From assembly GCA_963667375.1 (NCBI GenBank), contig OY763323.1, forward strand, positions 3,782,001 to 3,846,000: a DNA stretch of 64,000 nucleotides, given 5' to 3'. Below the pieces are notes generated by a model, which saw nothing but the letters and a program-made list of their open reading frames with translations, had not been told where the DNA came from and did no database searches. The first letter of the stretch is position 1. Every line of letters begins with the position of its first letter. The position numbers and the translations under genes are program-made. Positions 23,855 to 33,193 of the stretch are shown piece by piece. This DNA comes from G963556115 sp963667375 (GTDB lineage: Bacteria > Planctomycetota > SZUA-567).

Positions 23855-25660
23855 ATGTCAAGTTTTCGTACTTTGAACATTGGTCTGACCGCGTTATTTG
23901 CGCAGAAGACAGCGCTCGACACTGTCGGTCAGAATATCGCCAATGCAGCCACCCCTGGATACGCTCGTCAGAGAGTTGATATGCAGGCAAACAGGCCTCA
24001 GACCTATACATATGGTGCTGTCGGTACCGGTGTCGATGTCAAACAGATCGAGCATCTCACGGATGAATTTCTGGAGACGCAGGTACGCACGGCGATGTCG
24101 GATATGGGCACACTCGATGTGCTGCAGTCAGGATACGCCAATCTTGAGGCCTACTTCAATGAGCTCACTAAAAATGACATCTCCTCTGCATTCGATAGTT
24201 TCTGGAGCTCAATGCAGGACTGGAACAACAATGTCGAGGATCTCTCAACCCGTAACAATGTGCTCTCACAGGCGCAGACGCTCTGTGACACCTTCCAGTC
24301 CACCCGGGAGAAAATCTACGATTACCGCTACCAGACCAACAACGCTGTTGTGGATTCGGTCAATCAGGTGAATACCATAATCAATGAAATTTCCGAGCTG
24401 AATTCTAACATCATGAAGATCGAATGCGGCGGAGCCACCGGGGTTATCGCCAATGACCTGCGCGACCAGCGTACAGAACTGGCCAAACAACTTTCAGGGC
24501 TTATGGATGTCTCAATCAATGAAGAGGATAACGGTTCACTGGTTGTCGCCCAGAAAGGCCGGATGCTGGTCTATCAGGATAAAGCCTTCGAACTCGATAC
24601 CGAACGGGTAAATGACAACGGCATGCTTATCGACAAGGTAATCTTTGCCGCCGACCACGAGGAGGTCAATATCGAAAGCGGCACCCTCTACGGCCAGATA
24701 CATATGCGTGATGACATCTGCCTGGACTTCCAGCAGAAGCTGGATCAGCTGTCCGGAGAATTCATCTGGCAGTATAACCGTGTGCACTCTCAGGGTGTAG
24801 GTCTTACCGCCTACAGTTCCATTACAGCGACCAATGCCATTATCGATCCTAAGGCGACCCTTGATGAACTGAGTTATAACTTCGAGCCGGTTGAGAATAC
24901 CTTCGTGATCAAGGACGGCAGCTTCGAGATCAGAGTCTATGATCAGGAGAGTGGCCAGAGCACTACAGCGAATATCGATATCAACCTTACAAATGTCGAA
25001 GATGACGAGAAGACAATCCTCGCCGAGACCGAACCGACCGAGGTCTCACCAGGAGTCTGGCGGGTTATCCAGCCTGAGAATTCCCTGCTGGGGCAGATCC
25101 AGAAGCAGCTTGATGCTATCGCGCCAAACACCTTCACCGTTGAGCTTGACTACAGCAACCAGCTGAAGATAACTTCAAACGCCGACAATGTTAAGATCGG
25201 TTTCGGCCGTGACTCCTCAGGTGTGCTCGCCGCTCTCGGACTCAACACTGTCTTTACCGGCAACAACGCCGAAACCATGAGTGTCAACGAGACAATAGCG
25301 GACAGCCCGGAGCTTCTTGCCGGTGCCGACGAATTTGTCGAGGGTAATCAGGGAAACATTGAAAAACTTCTGGCTCTACGTTCCTCACTGGTTATGTCCA
25401 GCAGCACCGCGACCTTCGAGGATTATTATGAAGGTATCATCGGCACCCTCGGAATCGAGGCCGCACGAGTAAATTCGCTCTCCACCACCCAGCAGGATAT
25501 TCTGGTACGGGTCAAGAACCAGCGCGAAGATCTTTCAGGCGTAAATCTTGATGAAGAGATGACCAAGATGATGCAGTATCAGAAGAGCTATCAGGCGGCG
25601 GCGAAGTTTGTGACCACCGCTGATTCAATGCTCGACACACTAATGAATATGGTTCAATAA
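23855..25660 (+). CDS. flgK: Flagellar hook-associated protein 1 (FlgK), second copy
   Basis: A 601-residue paralogue of the first FlgK. The N-terminus has TLNIGLTALFAQKTALDTVG and QNIANAATPGYARQRVDM, closer to the general FlgK consensus than copy one. The C-terminus has VNLDEEMTKMMQYQKSYQAA and ends TLMNMVQ. Shared internal landmarks include ANDLRDQRTELAKQLSGLMD, a stretch around NEEDNGSL, and a flagellin IN-like part near residue 430 (KIGFGRDSSGVLAALGLNTV), where copy one reads closely similarly. AAGGTG stands before the ATG, preceded by a short AATAAGG direct repeat. flgL copy two follows after 66 bases. Two distinct FlgK proteins imply two junction types or two filaments. Confidence 0.95.
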   Translation: MSSFRTLNIGLTALFAQKTALDTVGQNIANAATPGYARQRVDMQANRPQTYTYGAVGTGVDVKQIEHLTDEFLETQVRTAMSDMGTLDVLQSGYANLEAYFNELTKNDISSAFDSFWSSMQDWNNNVEDLSTRNNVLSQAQTLCDTFQSTREKIYDYRYQTNNAVVDSVNQVNTIINEISELNSNIMKIECGGATGVIANDLRDQRTELAKQLSGLMDVSINEEDNGSLVVAQKGRMLVYQDKAFELDTERVNDNGMLIDKVIFAADHEEVNIESGTLYGQIHMRDDICLDFQQKLDQLSGEFIWQYNRVHSQGVGLTAYSSITATNAIIDPKATLDELSYNFEPVENTFVIKDGSFEIRVYDQESGQSTTANIDINLTNVEDDEKTILAETEPTEVSPGVWRVIQPENSLLGQIQKQLDAIAPNTFTVELDYSNQLKITSNADNVKIGFGRDSSGVLAALGLNTVFTGNNAETMSVNETIADSPELLAGADEFVEGNQGNIEKLLALRSSLVMSSSTATFEDYYEGIIGTLGIEAARVNSLSTTQQDILVRVKNQREDLSGVNLDEEMTKMMQYQKSYQAAAKFVTTADSMLDTLMNMVQ

Positions 25661-25726
25661 GGTTTTTTACACGGACGTAACAGGCCATACTTACACGGCT
25701 TATATCACTAGGGAAAGAGAATAACC

Positions 25727-28700
25727 ATGCGTACAACCTTACAGATACAGAGTAATACTACTCTCAATAATATTCTCAAGGATTACCAGAATGTGTTCAA
25801 CGTCATGAACCAGATGGCAACCGGTCAGCGGGTGAACAATCCGTCTGACGATCCACTTGCCACCAATGAAGGCATGCGTCTGGACAGTATGATCAGCAAG
25901 GTAAACCAGTACAACCGGAATATTATTACCGGCAACTCATTCCTCGGTCTTTCTGACGGGGTTATAAATAATATGAACACCCTGCTCAAGCAGGCGAAAT
26001 CACTGACTATCGGCTCGGCAACCGAGACCAGCACCCACGATATGCGCCAGGCGAATGCGGTAGAGATAAACAGCACGCTCAGCGAGATTGTCACACTGGC
26101 AAATGCTGAAGAAGCTGGAAGGTTCCTCTTCGGCGGCACCGAGACCCAGACCGCGCCCTATCAGGTCGTCGGTTCACGCTACGTCTATTACCGCGGCAAC
26201 GAGGAGGATATCAAAATTCAGGTGGATTCCGCTACCAGCATGGCGATAAATACTACCGGCGAGGACGTATTCGGCTCCATGACCTCTACCATCACCAGTA
26301 AGGATCTTTCACCGGATGTCACCTTCGGTAATACCTACGCCACCCGTCTTGAAGATCTCAATAACGGTATCGGTGTACCTGCCGGTTCAATCAATATCAA
26401 ATATTCAGCCTTCCCCGACAACGGTCTGATCGTTGATCTTTCCGACTGCGACACCATTGAAGATGTCGCCAAAAAGATCGAGAGCGAGACCCTAAAGGCT
26501 TCAAAAGAAGAGTGGAACCCGAACAACCGTGCGGGAGCTCCATACTCCTATCTGGCAAAACGCTATATAAAGGTGGAAATCAATGAAGAGCGCAATGGTA
26601 TCCAGCTTATCGAGACCGATGATGTCTGGGAAGCCACCAAGAATGCGCCTGAGAGCCGGCCGCCGGATTACCCTGGTTTCACCAACCCTTCAAGCCTCGC
26701 GGTTTCAGATGTCGCCGGCGGCATGACCGCCTCCAGACTCGGCATCACCGGCACCACCCGTTATTCTGCAGACCCGCTCAATACCCAGCAGGTTATTCCG
26801 CAGGCTCTTGTCGGCAAGGATCTTGATCCGCAGATCAGCGACCTTACCCTGCTCGCAGATTTACAGGGGTATGTCGATGCTCCGTTTACCATCACCAATG
26901 GCGCTCTGCCGGAGAAGGTGGGAATTCTGGAGATCAATGACACCAGCAATAATTTCAGCGACTGGACGCTCAACGGTCTCACCGAAGGTCAGAATACCGA
27001 CAAGGACGGAGAGCTCTACATCAGAACCGAGGAGACCTACAGCGGTTCCGGTGAATACTACATCAATATTTATAAAAGTTCAAGTTACCTGGAAGAGGAT
27101 CTGGTAGCTCAGGGAACCTATGAACCAGGCCTGATAGATCTTGAAGAGAGAAACAGCTCCGGCATTACCGGTACTGTCAGCATGCCTACTCTCACCATGC
27201 CGATCACACCTACCACCATCAAAGGTGTCTTCAATGAATCATTTACCTCTACAATAAGCGTCCCGGCCTACGAAGAAGAATTGAACGACCTGAGCTACCA
27301 TGATGTTATCTCTGATTTCAGAATGCGCGGAATGTCACCCGGACGTGATCCCCAGGATCTCGGATACGACTCCACCGATGCGGACGGTAACTTCAACCTT
27401 GAAGTCGTAACCGATTACGACGCGGTAATCGCGGAAGAGAGCAATAATTTCCTGAGTGATGTCCAGATCAACTACGCCGGTCTGCCAGACGGCTATGATG
27501 AATTCAGTTTCATCTCAGACGGCACCAACATCAATGTCTATCCCGCCGGAGAGACACCGACCGCGGCAAATATCATGGCTACCGGTGTCGAGACCCCTGC
27601 CGGCAGCGGCAATTACGTCTTTACCGCCAATACCACCAATTATCCGGAGATGACCGATGACGCTTTCAGCGCTACCGCGACCGTGCCGCTTCCTGCCGCC
27701 GGTACCAGCAATACCGTACGGGTAGAGGAAACTGTCACTGTAAACGTCTACAATAATGATATCAACCCCCGCTCGCTGATAGCAAGCGGTGAACTGCCGC
27801 AGGGTCACAGCCAGGGAACAGTTGATCTGCACGGTATCGGAAATTTCGATTACCTCACCGGGTCGGTATATATCGACTGGGATAATAACATTGACCCAAG
27901 TACCGGATCGGTCTATGATGATCCGACCACCTCTCTGCCACAGAACCAGATCAAATACAACATGCGCGCGACCTTCGCCACAGTTGAAGATCTTACCAAT
28001 GCGATAAACATGTCCAATACCTATACCACCGCCAGCGTCTCAGATGACGGCAACGGTATCGACATCACCTCGCATCTGGCCGGGGCACATATGATCATCA
28101 CCGAGAATATCCCACGCGCCAACCATTACAACGACTACGGCCAGCTTGGCGAGATAAACCTCACCAGCGTAATCAACAATTACAATACCGATTACGACGG
28201 CAAGATCTATACTAATATAAACACCACCAAAGGCGATGACATCACTATCGGCGGTAACACCTGCACCATCTATGACACCGAGGTGCTGATGTACAACGAT
28301 AATCCTCAGGACGACGAGTTCGACGTTGAAAGTAATCTTGTCGGTACCGCCAGGATTCAGACCGCCTATGACAGTTCTACCGACACCTGGTACAAGGAAA
28401 ACACCGTCTCCGGTCAATGGGAGGCGATAACCTTCCCTGAAGACGGACGTATCAGTATCAACCAGAGCAACCACTCCGGTCTTGAAGGTACACTGGTACT
28501 CAACAGCATTCGTATCCCGCAATCGCCATACGAAACCTCTACCTATTTCGATACCGAAGCGGCTGCCGGTGAAAAGGATCTCGATGCTGCAATTGTGATC
28601 AGCACCAGAAGCTATAACTTCACCAGCGGTATGGATGGTGAGGGAACGATCTATGACCAGCTTGAATATGCGACTCTCACCAACACCATCAACGGTGTGA

Positions 28701-30271
28701 ATACCGACAATGACGGCAATATCCATGCCACTGTCGGCTTCAAAGTCACCGAAGATGACGACGGACTGATTAATCAGCTCGATCTGAACGGCATAATCGA
28801 CAGCAACGGGGTCGCACCAACAGTTCCGGTAACCGCCGGCAACACCGACAGCGACGGCAAGCTCTACGCCGTTACCTCCTATTCCGTTACCGGTGAGGAT
28901 GTTACAACCTATCCGCAGATGCAGCAGCTGGAGATACGCAGTGTCACCCGCGAGACCGACACCTCTCCGGACAGCAAAATCTATGTCACCATCGATGCTG
29001 CAACCCGGACAGTAAGCTACTACAATGATCCTTCGAAGAATCCGAGTGATCTGGTCGCCACCTCTAATATCCCTGCAGGTGCCGGACCGCATACAGTAGG
29101 CATCAATCCGGTATCAGGCCTCTACAGCCTCAAGGGAAATGTTACCATCCCTGATACCGCGACTAATCCGCTTAACGATGAGGAACTGGTCATTGATCTT
29201 ACCAAATCCAGTGTCACCCTGTATAATGACAGTTCACTGACCACCGATTCCATCGTCGCCGCCGGCAACAGCGACAGTGAAGGAAATATTGAACTTACCA
29301 GTTATAACGATTCAAATATCAGCGGCAGCCTCTCCTTCCCGATCCCTGATGACGGTAAACTCCGTCCGGTCTATACCGAAGGCATCACCATCGACACCAG
29401 AGAGCGCGAGGTTGTGCTCTACGCTGATGCCGGTTATTCACAGCGGGTGGGCAAAGGCGATTTCGCCAATTTCGCCGGGGGCGCGGTAAGCATTGATGAC
29501 CTCAACGAAAGCAGCCTTGGCGGTACCCTGAACTTCAATAATGTCGTCGCCAGTACAGATGAGAATAATCAGGTTCAGGATCTGTCACTCGACGGCATCA
29601 GACTCGGAGCCAACACCAGCCTCAGCGGCATGCTGTATATGGGGGTTGCCGAGACCCCGGCAGGCAGCGGTGATTACACCGTAACGCTCTATGACAGTGA
29701 TGACCCAGCAGGAACCGCCGTCGCCTCAGGAACCGTCGATATGAATACCGGTATTGTAAATCTTTCAGAGGTAGCCGGCAGCGGTATCAGTGGTTCAGTA
29801 ACGATTGCCAATCCGCCAAACTGGGATCCGATCGAGCAGAATACCGCCGGCGAACTGATCCATATTGATGTCAGCGGACAGAATCCGGAACTGCTTATCT
29901 CACAGCCGCTGGGTATGCAGAACTCAGGTGAACACCGGGAGGAGAATATCTTCACCACACTCAATGATGTGCTGGATGCGATGAATAATGATGATGTCGA
30001 AGCGCTGCACGAACTGATTGCCAAATTCGAGACCGATCATGACCGCGTGCTGACCTCACAGGCCGATATCGGTACCCGGGTGGACAGGCTGGAACTGCTG
30101 GAGTCCCGGCATGATGAGGAAGTAACCAACTTCACCAAGATCCGCGCCTCACGCATCAGTCTGGACTACTCACAGGCGATAGTAGAGTATCAGGCCTCCC
30201 AGAACGTCTTCGACGCCGCCCTCAAGACTACCGCCCAGCTCGTACCAATGAGCCTTGTTGACTACGTCTAA
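25727..30271 (+). CDS. flgL: Giant flagellar hook-associated protein 3 (FlgL), second copy, with many repeats
   Basis: A 1514-residue FlgL, about five times the usual length. Residues 1-190 are the conserved N-terminal helices (MRTTLQIQSN; MATGQRVNNPSDDPLATNEG; GRFLFGGTETQTAPY). Residues 1405-1514 are the C-terminal helix (VEYQASQNVFDAALKTTAQL, ending MSLVDYV). Between them lies a beta-rich acidic region with about seven copies, some broken, of the unit also found in FlgL copy one. Clear ones lie at about 414-487, 663-717, 811-925, 1084-1142, 1162-1206 and 1286-1361, with DxDGxLY, LYND/VYNN, LVA-x-G and SGISGSV landmarks. A flagellin IN-like segment (ATVEDLTNAINMSNTYTTAS) lies near 750. AGGGAAAG precedes the ATG. 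Confidence 0.93.
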   Translation: MRTTLQIQSNTTLNNILKDYQNVFNVMNQMATGQRVNNPSDDPLATNEGMRLDSMISKVNQYNRNIITGNSFLGLSDGVINNMNTLLKQAKSLTIGSATETSTHDMRQANAVEINSTLSEIVTLANAEEAGRFLFGGTETQTAPYQVVGSRYVYYRGNEEDIKIQVDSATSMAINTTGEDVFGSMTSTITSKDLSPDVTFGNTYATRLEDLNNGIGVPAGSINIKYSAFPDNGLIVDLSDCDTIEDVAKKIESETLKASKEEWNPNNRAGAPYSYLAKRYIKVEINEERNGIQLIETDDVWEATKNAPESRPPDYPGFTNPSSLAVSDVAGGMTASRLGITGTTRYSADPLNTQQVIPQALVGKDLDPQISDLTLLADLQGYVDAPFTITNGALPEKVGILEINDTSNNFSDWTLNGLTEGQNTDKDGELYIRTEETYSGSGEYYINIYKSSSYLEEDLVAQGTYEPGLIDLEERNSSGITGTVSMPTLTMPITPTTIKGVFNESFTSTISVPAYEEELNDLSYHDVISDFRMRGMSPGRDPQDLGYDSTDADGNFNLEVVTDYDAVIAEESNNFLSDVQINYAGLPDGYDEFSFISDGTNINVYPAGETPTAANIMATGVETPAGSGNYVFTANTTNYPEMTDDAFSATATVPLPAAGTSNTVRVEETVTVNVYNNDINPRSLIASGELPQGHSQGTVDLHGIGNFDYLTGSVYIDWDNNIDPSTGSVYDDPTTSLPQNQIKYNMRATFATVEDLTNAINMSNTYTTASVSDDGNGIDITSHLAGAHMIITENIPRANHYNDYGQLGEINLTSVINNYNTDYDGKIYTNINTTKGDDITIGGNTCTIYDTEVLMYNDNPQDDEFDVESNLVGTARIQTAYDSSTDTWYKENTVSGQWEAITFPEDGRISINQSNHSGLEGTLVLNSIRIPQSPYETSTYFDTEAAAGEKDLDAAIVISTRSYNFTSGMDGEGTIYDQLEYATLTNTINGVNTDNDGNIHATVGFKVTEDDDGLINQLDLNGIIDSNGVAPTVPVTAGNTDSDGKLYAVTSYSVTGEDVTTYPQMQQLEIRSVTRETDTSPDSKIYVTIDAATRTVSYYNDPSKNPSDLVATSNIPAGAGPHTVGINPVSGLYSLKGNVTIPDTATNPLNDEELVIDLTKSSVTLYNDSSLTTDSIVAAGNSDSEGNIELTSYNDSNISGSLSFPIPDDGKLRPVYTEGITIDTREREVVLYADAGYSQRVGKGDFANFAGGAVSIDDLNESSLGGTLNFNNVVASTDENNQVQDLSLDGIRLGANTSLSGMLYMGVAETPAGSGDYTVTLYDSDDPAGTAVASGTVDMNTGIVNLSEVAGSGISGSVTIANPPNWDPIEQNTAGELIHIDVSGQNPELLISQPLGMQNSGEHREENIFTTLNDVLDAMNNDDVEALHELIAKFETDHDRVLTSQADIGTRVDRLELLESRHDEEVTNFTKIRASRISLDYSQAIVEYQASQNVFDAALKTTAQLVPMSLVDYV
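26966..29809 (+). repeat. Protein-level repeat region in the second flgL
   Basis: The coding segment holds about seven diverged copies of the 55-80-residue unit described for the first flgL. The best-conserved copies are the first (near 26970-27190) and the last (near 29580-29800). The middle ones carry insertions. DNA identity between copies is low. Confidence 0.75.
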
Positions 30272-30333
30272 TCCTCGACTCCCGGCGGTCTCGGCACCAC
30301 CAGACACCGGGTACCCTATAACCAATTCCAATG

Positions 30334-30377
30334 AATCAATTCACCCCGCCCGCACCAGCAGGCGGGGTGAATTGATT
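30334..30377. terminator. 17-bp hairpin between flgL2 and the Crp/Fnr gene
   Basis: A perfect 17-bp inverted repeat (AATCAATTCACCCCGCC and its complement) with a 10-base loop lies between two convergent genes. The outer AT-rich part of the stem gives a short U-rich end on both strands. It is probably a bidirectional terminator. Confidence 0.75.
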
Positions 30378-30447
30378 ATTAATCACTGACCCCGGTTACG
30401 AGATTACCTGCTGTGCTCAAAACTCAGAGTCCGGCACCGGCATAATC

Positions 30448-31110
30448 TCAGATAATCTCTGAGAGAATTTCACGCTCCAGCCGATAACTCTTTTTATCAC
30501 TGGAACAGACCGCTATCGCCCCCTGTGACGTAAGTTTCTTCAGACTCCGGCTGAGCGTTTCCGGTATGGTTCCCAACTCAGCTGCCAGTTCAAGCTTGCT
30601 CCGGTTTAGCCGGACAATTCCGGCGCTGTCGGCATGGCTGAGCAGATACCCGGCGAGCCGCTGGGTCACATCCTGCAGTGAGAGACTCTCGACCATCCCG
30701 AGAAACTTCTTGGTACGCAGCGAGATTACCGCCAGCATCTCCAGCAGCACCTCGGGATTCTCACAGGCGAAATCCAAAAACGCACCACCCTCGATATAAC
30801 AGTACTCGATATCGGTATAAGCCCGCGCCGACGCCGGATACACCCCGCCCTGAAAGAGCGGCACCTCCGCGCAAAGCTCGCCCTCGCCCAGCACATGCAG
30901 AATCTGCTCCTTACCCTCGCCGGTAGCGCTGAACATCTCGATTTCACCCAGACCGAGCACATACAGCCCGTCAGCCCGTTCCCCCTTATTGAAGAGCACC
31001 TCACCCTCGCTCTTTTTACGCACCTGAGCCAGATTTATCAGCACCTTCAGACACTCAGCATTCAGCCCGGAAAATACCGGCGCTGCGCGTATTATCTCCT
31101 CGGCATTCAC
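30448..31110 (-). CDS. Crp/Fnr-family transcription regulator
   Basis: A 220-residue regulator with an N-terminal cyclic-nucleotide-binding-type beta-roll (about 15-125; FNKGERADGLYVLGLGEIEM, GEGELCAEVPLFQGG), a dimer helix and a C-terminal winged helix (RSKLELAAELGTIPETLSRSLKKL). I chose GTG at 31110, with GAGGAG seven bases upstream, over an ATG 11 codons earlier that has no ribosome binding site. There is no N-terminal Cys cluster for a 4Fe-4S cofactor as in true FNR, so it is closer to the cofactor-unknown or haem-type members. A Crp/Fnr-type palindrome lies upstream of the ferredoxin-like gene at 33194; regulation of that gene by this protein is inference. Confidence 0.88.
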   Translation of the reverse strand: MNAEEIIRAAPVFSGLNAECLKVLINLAQVRKKSEGEVLFNKGERADGLYVLGLGEIEMFSATGEGKEQILHVLGEGELCAEVPLFQGGVYPASARAYTDIEYCYIEGGAFLDFACENPEVLLEMLAVISLRTKKFLGMVESLSLQDVTQRLAGYLLSHADSAGIVRLNRSKLELAAELGTIPETLSRSLKKLTSQGAIAVCSSDKKSYRLEREILSEII

Positions 31111-31143
31111 AGCACGCTCCTCTCTCACGTTATAATAAATCAC

Positions 31144-31499
31144 CAGCCTGCACCCGCATTCCGCTGATCTATCCTACATAATAACAGATTATCCCGGATA
31201 TGACAACATTTTTACCACCCGGCGTATCCTCCGGTATTGCCCTCGCTTCATAAACTATGCCTTAAAAAACAGGTACCAGTCTCAAAAAAATTGCCGCCAG
31301 CCACAGGCACTGCAGCGTCAACCCGCTTATATGCCGGAGACGGATACAACTCAAATTAAATGGCAAATATGACACTAAAAAGTTCCCCCACCCCCGGATT
31401 ATTAGTTTTACTTTGATTTTACGATTAGTATAATCTGTTTAAATCATGATCTAACCGTCAGATAGCTATCATATACTCACGATAACCCAAGAAAAAACT
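31144..31499. other. Divergent intergenic region
   Basis: About 350 bases between the Crp/Fnr gene and the membrane protein gene, becoming AT-rich to the right. It should hold both promoters. No palindrome like that at 33097 is visible here, so the regulator does not obviously control itself. Confidence 0.4.
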
Positions 31500-32915
31500 A
31501 TGTCAAAATCAACACTCAAATTCTATGCAGCCGCCCATATTGCTGTCCTGCTGCTGCTGCTGTCATTCATGTTCTTCGCAGTACCCACAGCCGATGACTA
31601 TTCCTATGCGGCCAAAGCCATAAGCAATTCAGCACTTGCCAATATAATTGATGAATACCGGCACTGGGGCGCACGCTACACCCAGGTACTTATATCCTCA
31701 ATCAGATACCGGATATCCCCTGACATTAATACATTCTACAGCCTGTTCCTGATCCTGTATCTGCTGACCTTTATTCTGGGAATCTATTATTTTGCCTCAA
31801 CCTTCTTCAAAGATATCCTGCAGAAAAAAGGGATTTTACTGGCAACATTGCTGCTTACCACCTGCATCATTAAGAATCTGCCCACCCTTGACGAATCATT
31901 CTTCTGGGACATCGCCGGGACCACCTACATACTTCCCGCAGCCCTGATGATTATACTCTTCACCTATCTGTATAAACATAATGATGCCATCAATTCCCCT
32001 TACCATTTTGCCTTCATTACCCTGCTGGTATTTTTTATTACCGGCCTGATCCAGATTACCTTCGTAACCACCTTCATACTCTTTACCGGAAGACTGGCCT
32101 TCCGCATTCTCCATAAACGGCTGCGTATATCCGACATCCTGCTCTGCCTTATACCGCTGCTGCCCGGTATCATCATCTACCTCTGCCCCGGCCGGCTGAT
32201 CCGCATGGCCTGCTTTCCAGAATCCGGAAGACTCGGATACTCCCTGATATTTGCGTTCCTGAGCGGCACGCAGGCACTCCTCCAGTCAGCGGCAGACCCC
32301 TATATCTGGGGTAGCATAATACTCTTTCTGCCCCTCTTCCGGGAGCTTGCACGCAAATATGCAGAGCGCAGCCTGAAGGATATCCTGCTGTATATTCTGA
32401 TCTTTGCCGGCATGCTGTACGCTATTGAACTGCTGCACTACTACGGCACCGGTCACGAGCCGGTAAAACGTCTGATGACTATCTGGTATGTTATCTTCAT
32501 CATCGGTCTGCTCCCGCTGGTGGTAATATCCAGCCGCTATCTGGAACGAGGTTACAACTTTATCCGGGAAAAACTCGACCGGATCTGCAAGAAGAAGCTG
32601 CCGCTGAATAAAATAGTTCTGCTTCTTACCCTGTTGTCACTCTTCCTTATCAATAATCCTCCCAAAGCGGTTTATGATCTGATCTACAATATACCCGGAT
32701 TTCTCCAGGAACACCGGGAGTTCGTCGCAGACATCAATAAACAGCTGGCGGATCCGGACTGCGACACGCTGATTCTCAAAAACTTCACCTATGATCCGCT
32801 GCTGCTGAAGACTCCTACCGGTGCCGATTACGGTTTCAGCGCCTATTACAAAGTCAAAAAGACCATATTTATCAATGCCGGCACGGACACAACCTCCGGC
32901 AGTACCAGCGACTGA
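31500..32915 (+). CDS. Polytopic membrane protein (DUF6056-like / GT-C-type fold suspected)
   Basis: A 471-residue membrane protein with about ten hydrophobic segments (first at 10-28, then near 80, 115, 150, 175, 210, 255, 275, 305, 330 and 380) and an outer loop after the first segment carrying PTADDYSYA. The two Asp in that loop, after a first membrane span, recall GT-C glycosyltransferases and the DUF6056 group, which use an acidic loop motif there. The C-terminal 75 residues are soluble. No substrate can be named. The ribosome binding site is weak (AAGAAA). It stands alone between a regulator and a ferredoxin-like gene. Confidence 0.65.
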   Translation: MSKSTLKFYAAAHIAVLLLLLSFMFFAVPTADDYSYAAKAISNSALANIIDEYRHWGARYTQVLISSIRYRISPDINTFYSLFLILYLLTFILGIYYFASTFFKDILQKKGILLATLLLTTCIIKNLPTLDESFFWDIAGTTYILPAALMIILFTYLYKHNDAINSPYHFAFITLLVFFITGLIQITFVTTFILFTGRLAFRILHKRLRISDILLCLIPLLPGIIIYLCPGRLIRMACFPESGRLGYSLIFAFLSGTQALLQSAADPYIWGSIILFLPLFRELARKYAERSLKDILLYILIFAGMLYAIELLHYYGTGHEPVKRLMTIWYVIFIIGLLPLVVISSRYLERGYNFIREKLDRICKKKLPLNKIVLLLTLLSLFLINNPPKAVYDLIYNIPGFLQEHREFVADINKQLADPDCDTLILKNFTYDPLLLKTPTGADYGFSAYYKVKKTIFINAGTDTTSGSTSD

Positions 32916-33096
32916 TTCCGCTGCTTACAACCGGCAACCACGACTATTTATAACCGACCGGCTCCTTCACCGAAGCAGCCCGCTGATTTTTATGCCAGAC
33001 CCGCAACCGGAAAAAATAGCAGCGGCCACCCGGTCAGAGCTCAGACGCTGCCAGCCTGCAGCAATGTTTTCTGACAGCACAAAAAACTTACCGCTA

Positions 33097-33112
33097 CTTG
33101 ACTTTAATCAAG
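33097..33112 (+). promoter_or_regulatory. Fnr/Crp-type palindrome upstream of the ferredoxin-like gene
   Basis: CTTGACTTTAATCAAG is a palindrome with 5-bp arms and contains TTGAC-N4-ATCAA, one base off the FNR consensus TTGAT-N4-ATCAA. A possible -10 element (TATGAT or GATAAT, 33129-33137) lies about 20 bases downstream, so the site would be near -37 to -41, where class II activators bind. Confidence 0.5.
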
Positions 33113-33193
33113 GTGCTGCCCGGAAATTTATGATAATATATTAGTAGATGCAGCGAAGAATACTAATCACCCGAATTCAACAAGGAGAAAAAA

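Noticed and set aside
28040..29092. 350-codon ORF on the minus strand inside flgL copy two
   Set aside because: It is antisense to the repeat-coding region, has a Val/Gly/Ile-rich composition typical of reversed biased codons, and has no ribosome binding site or known motif.
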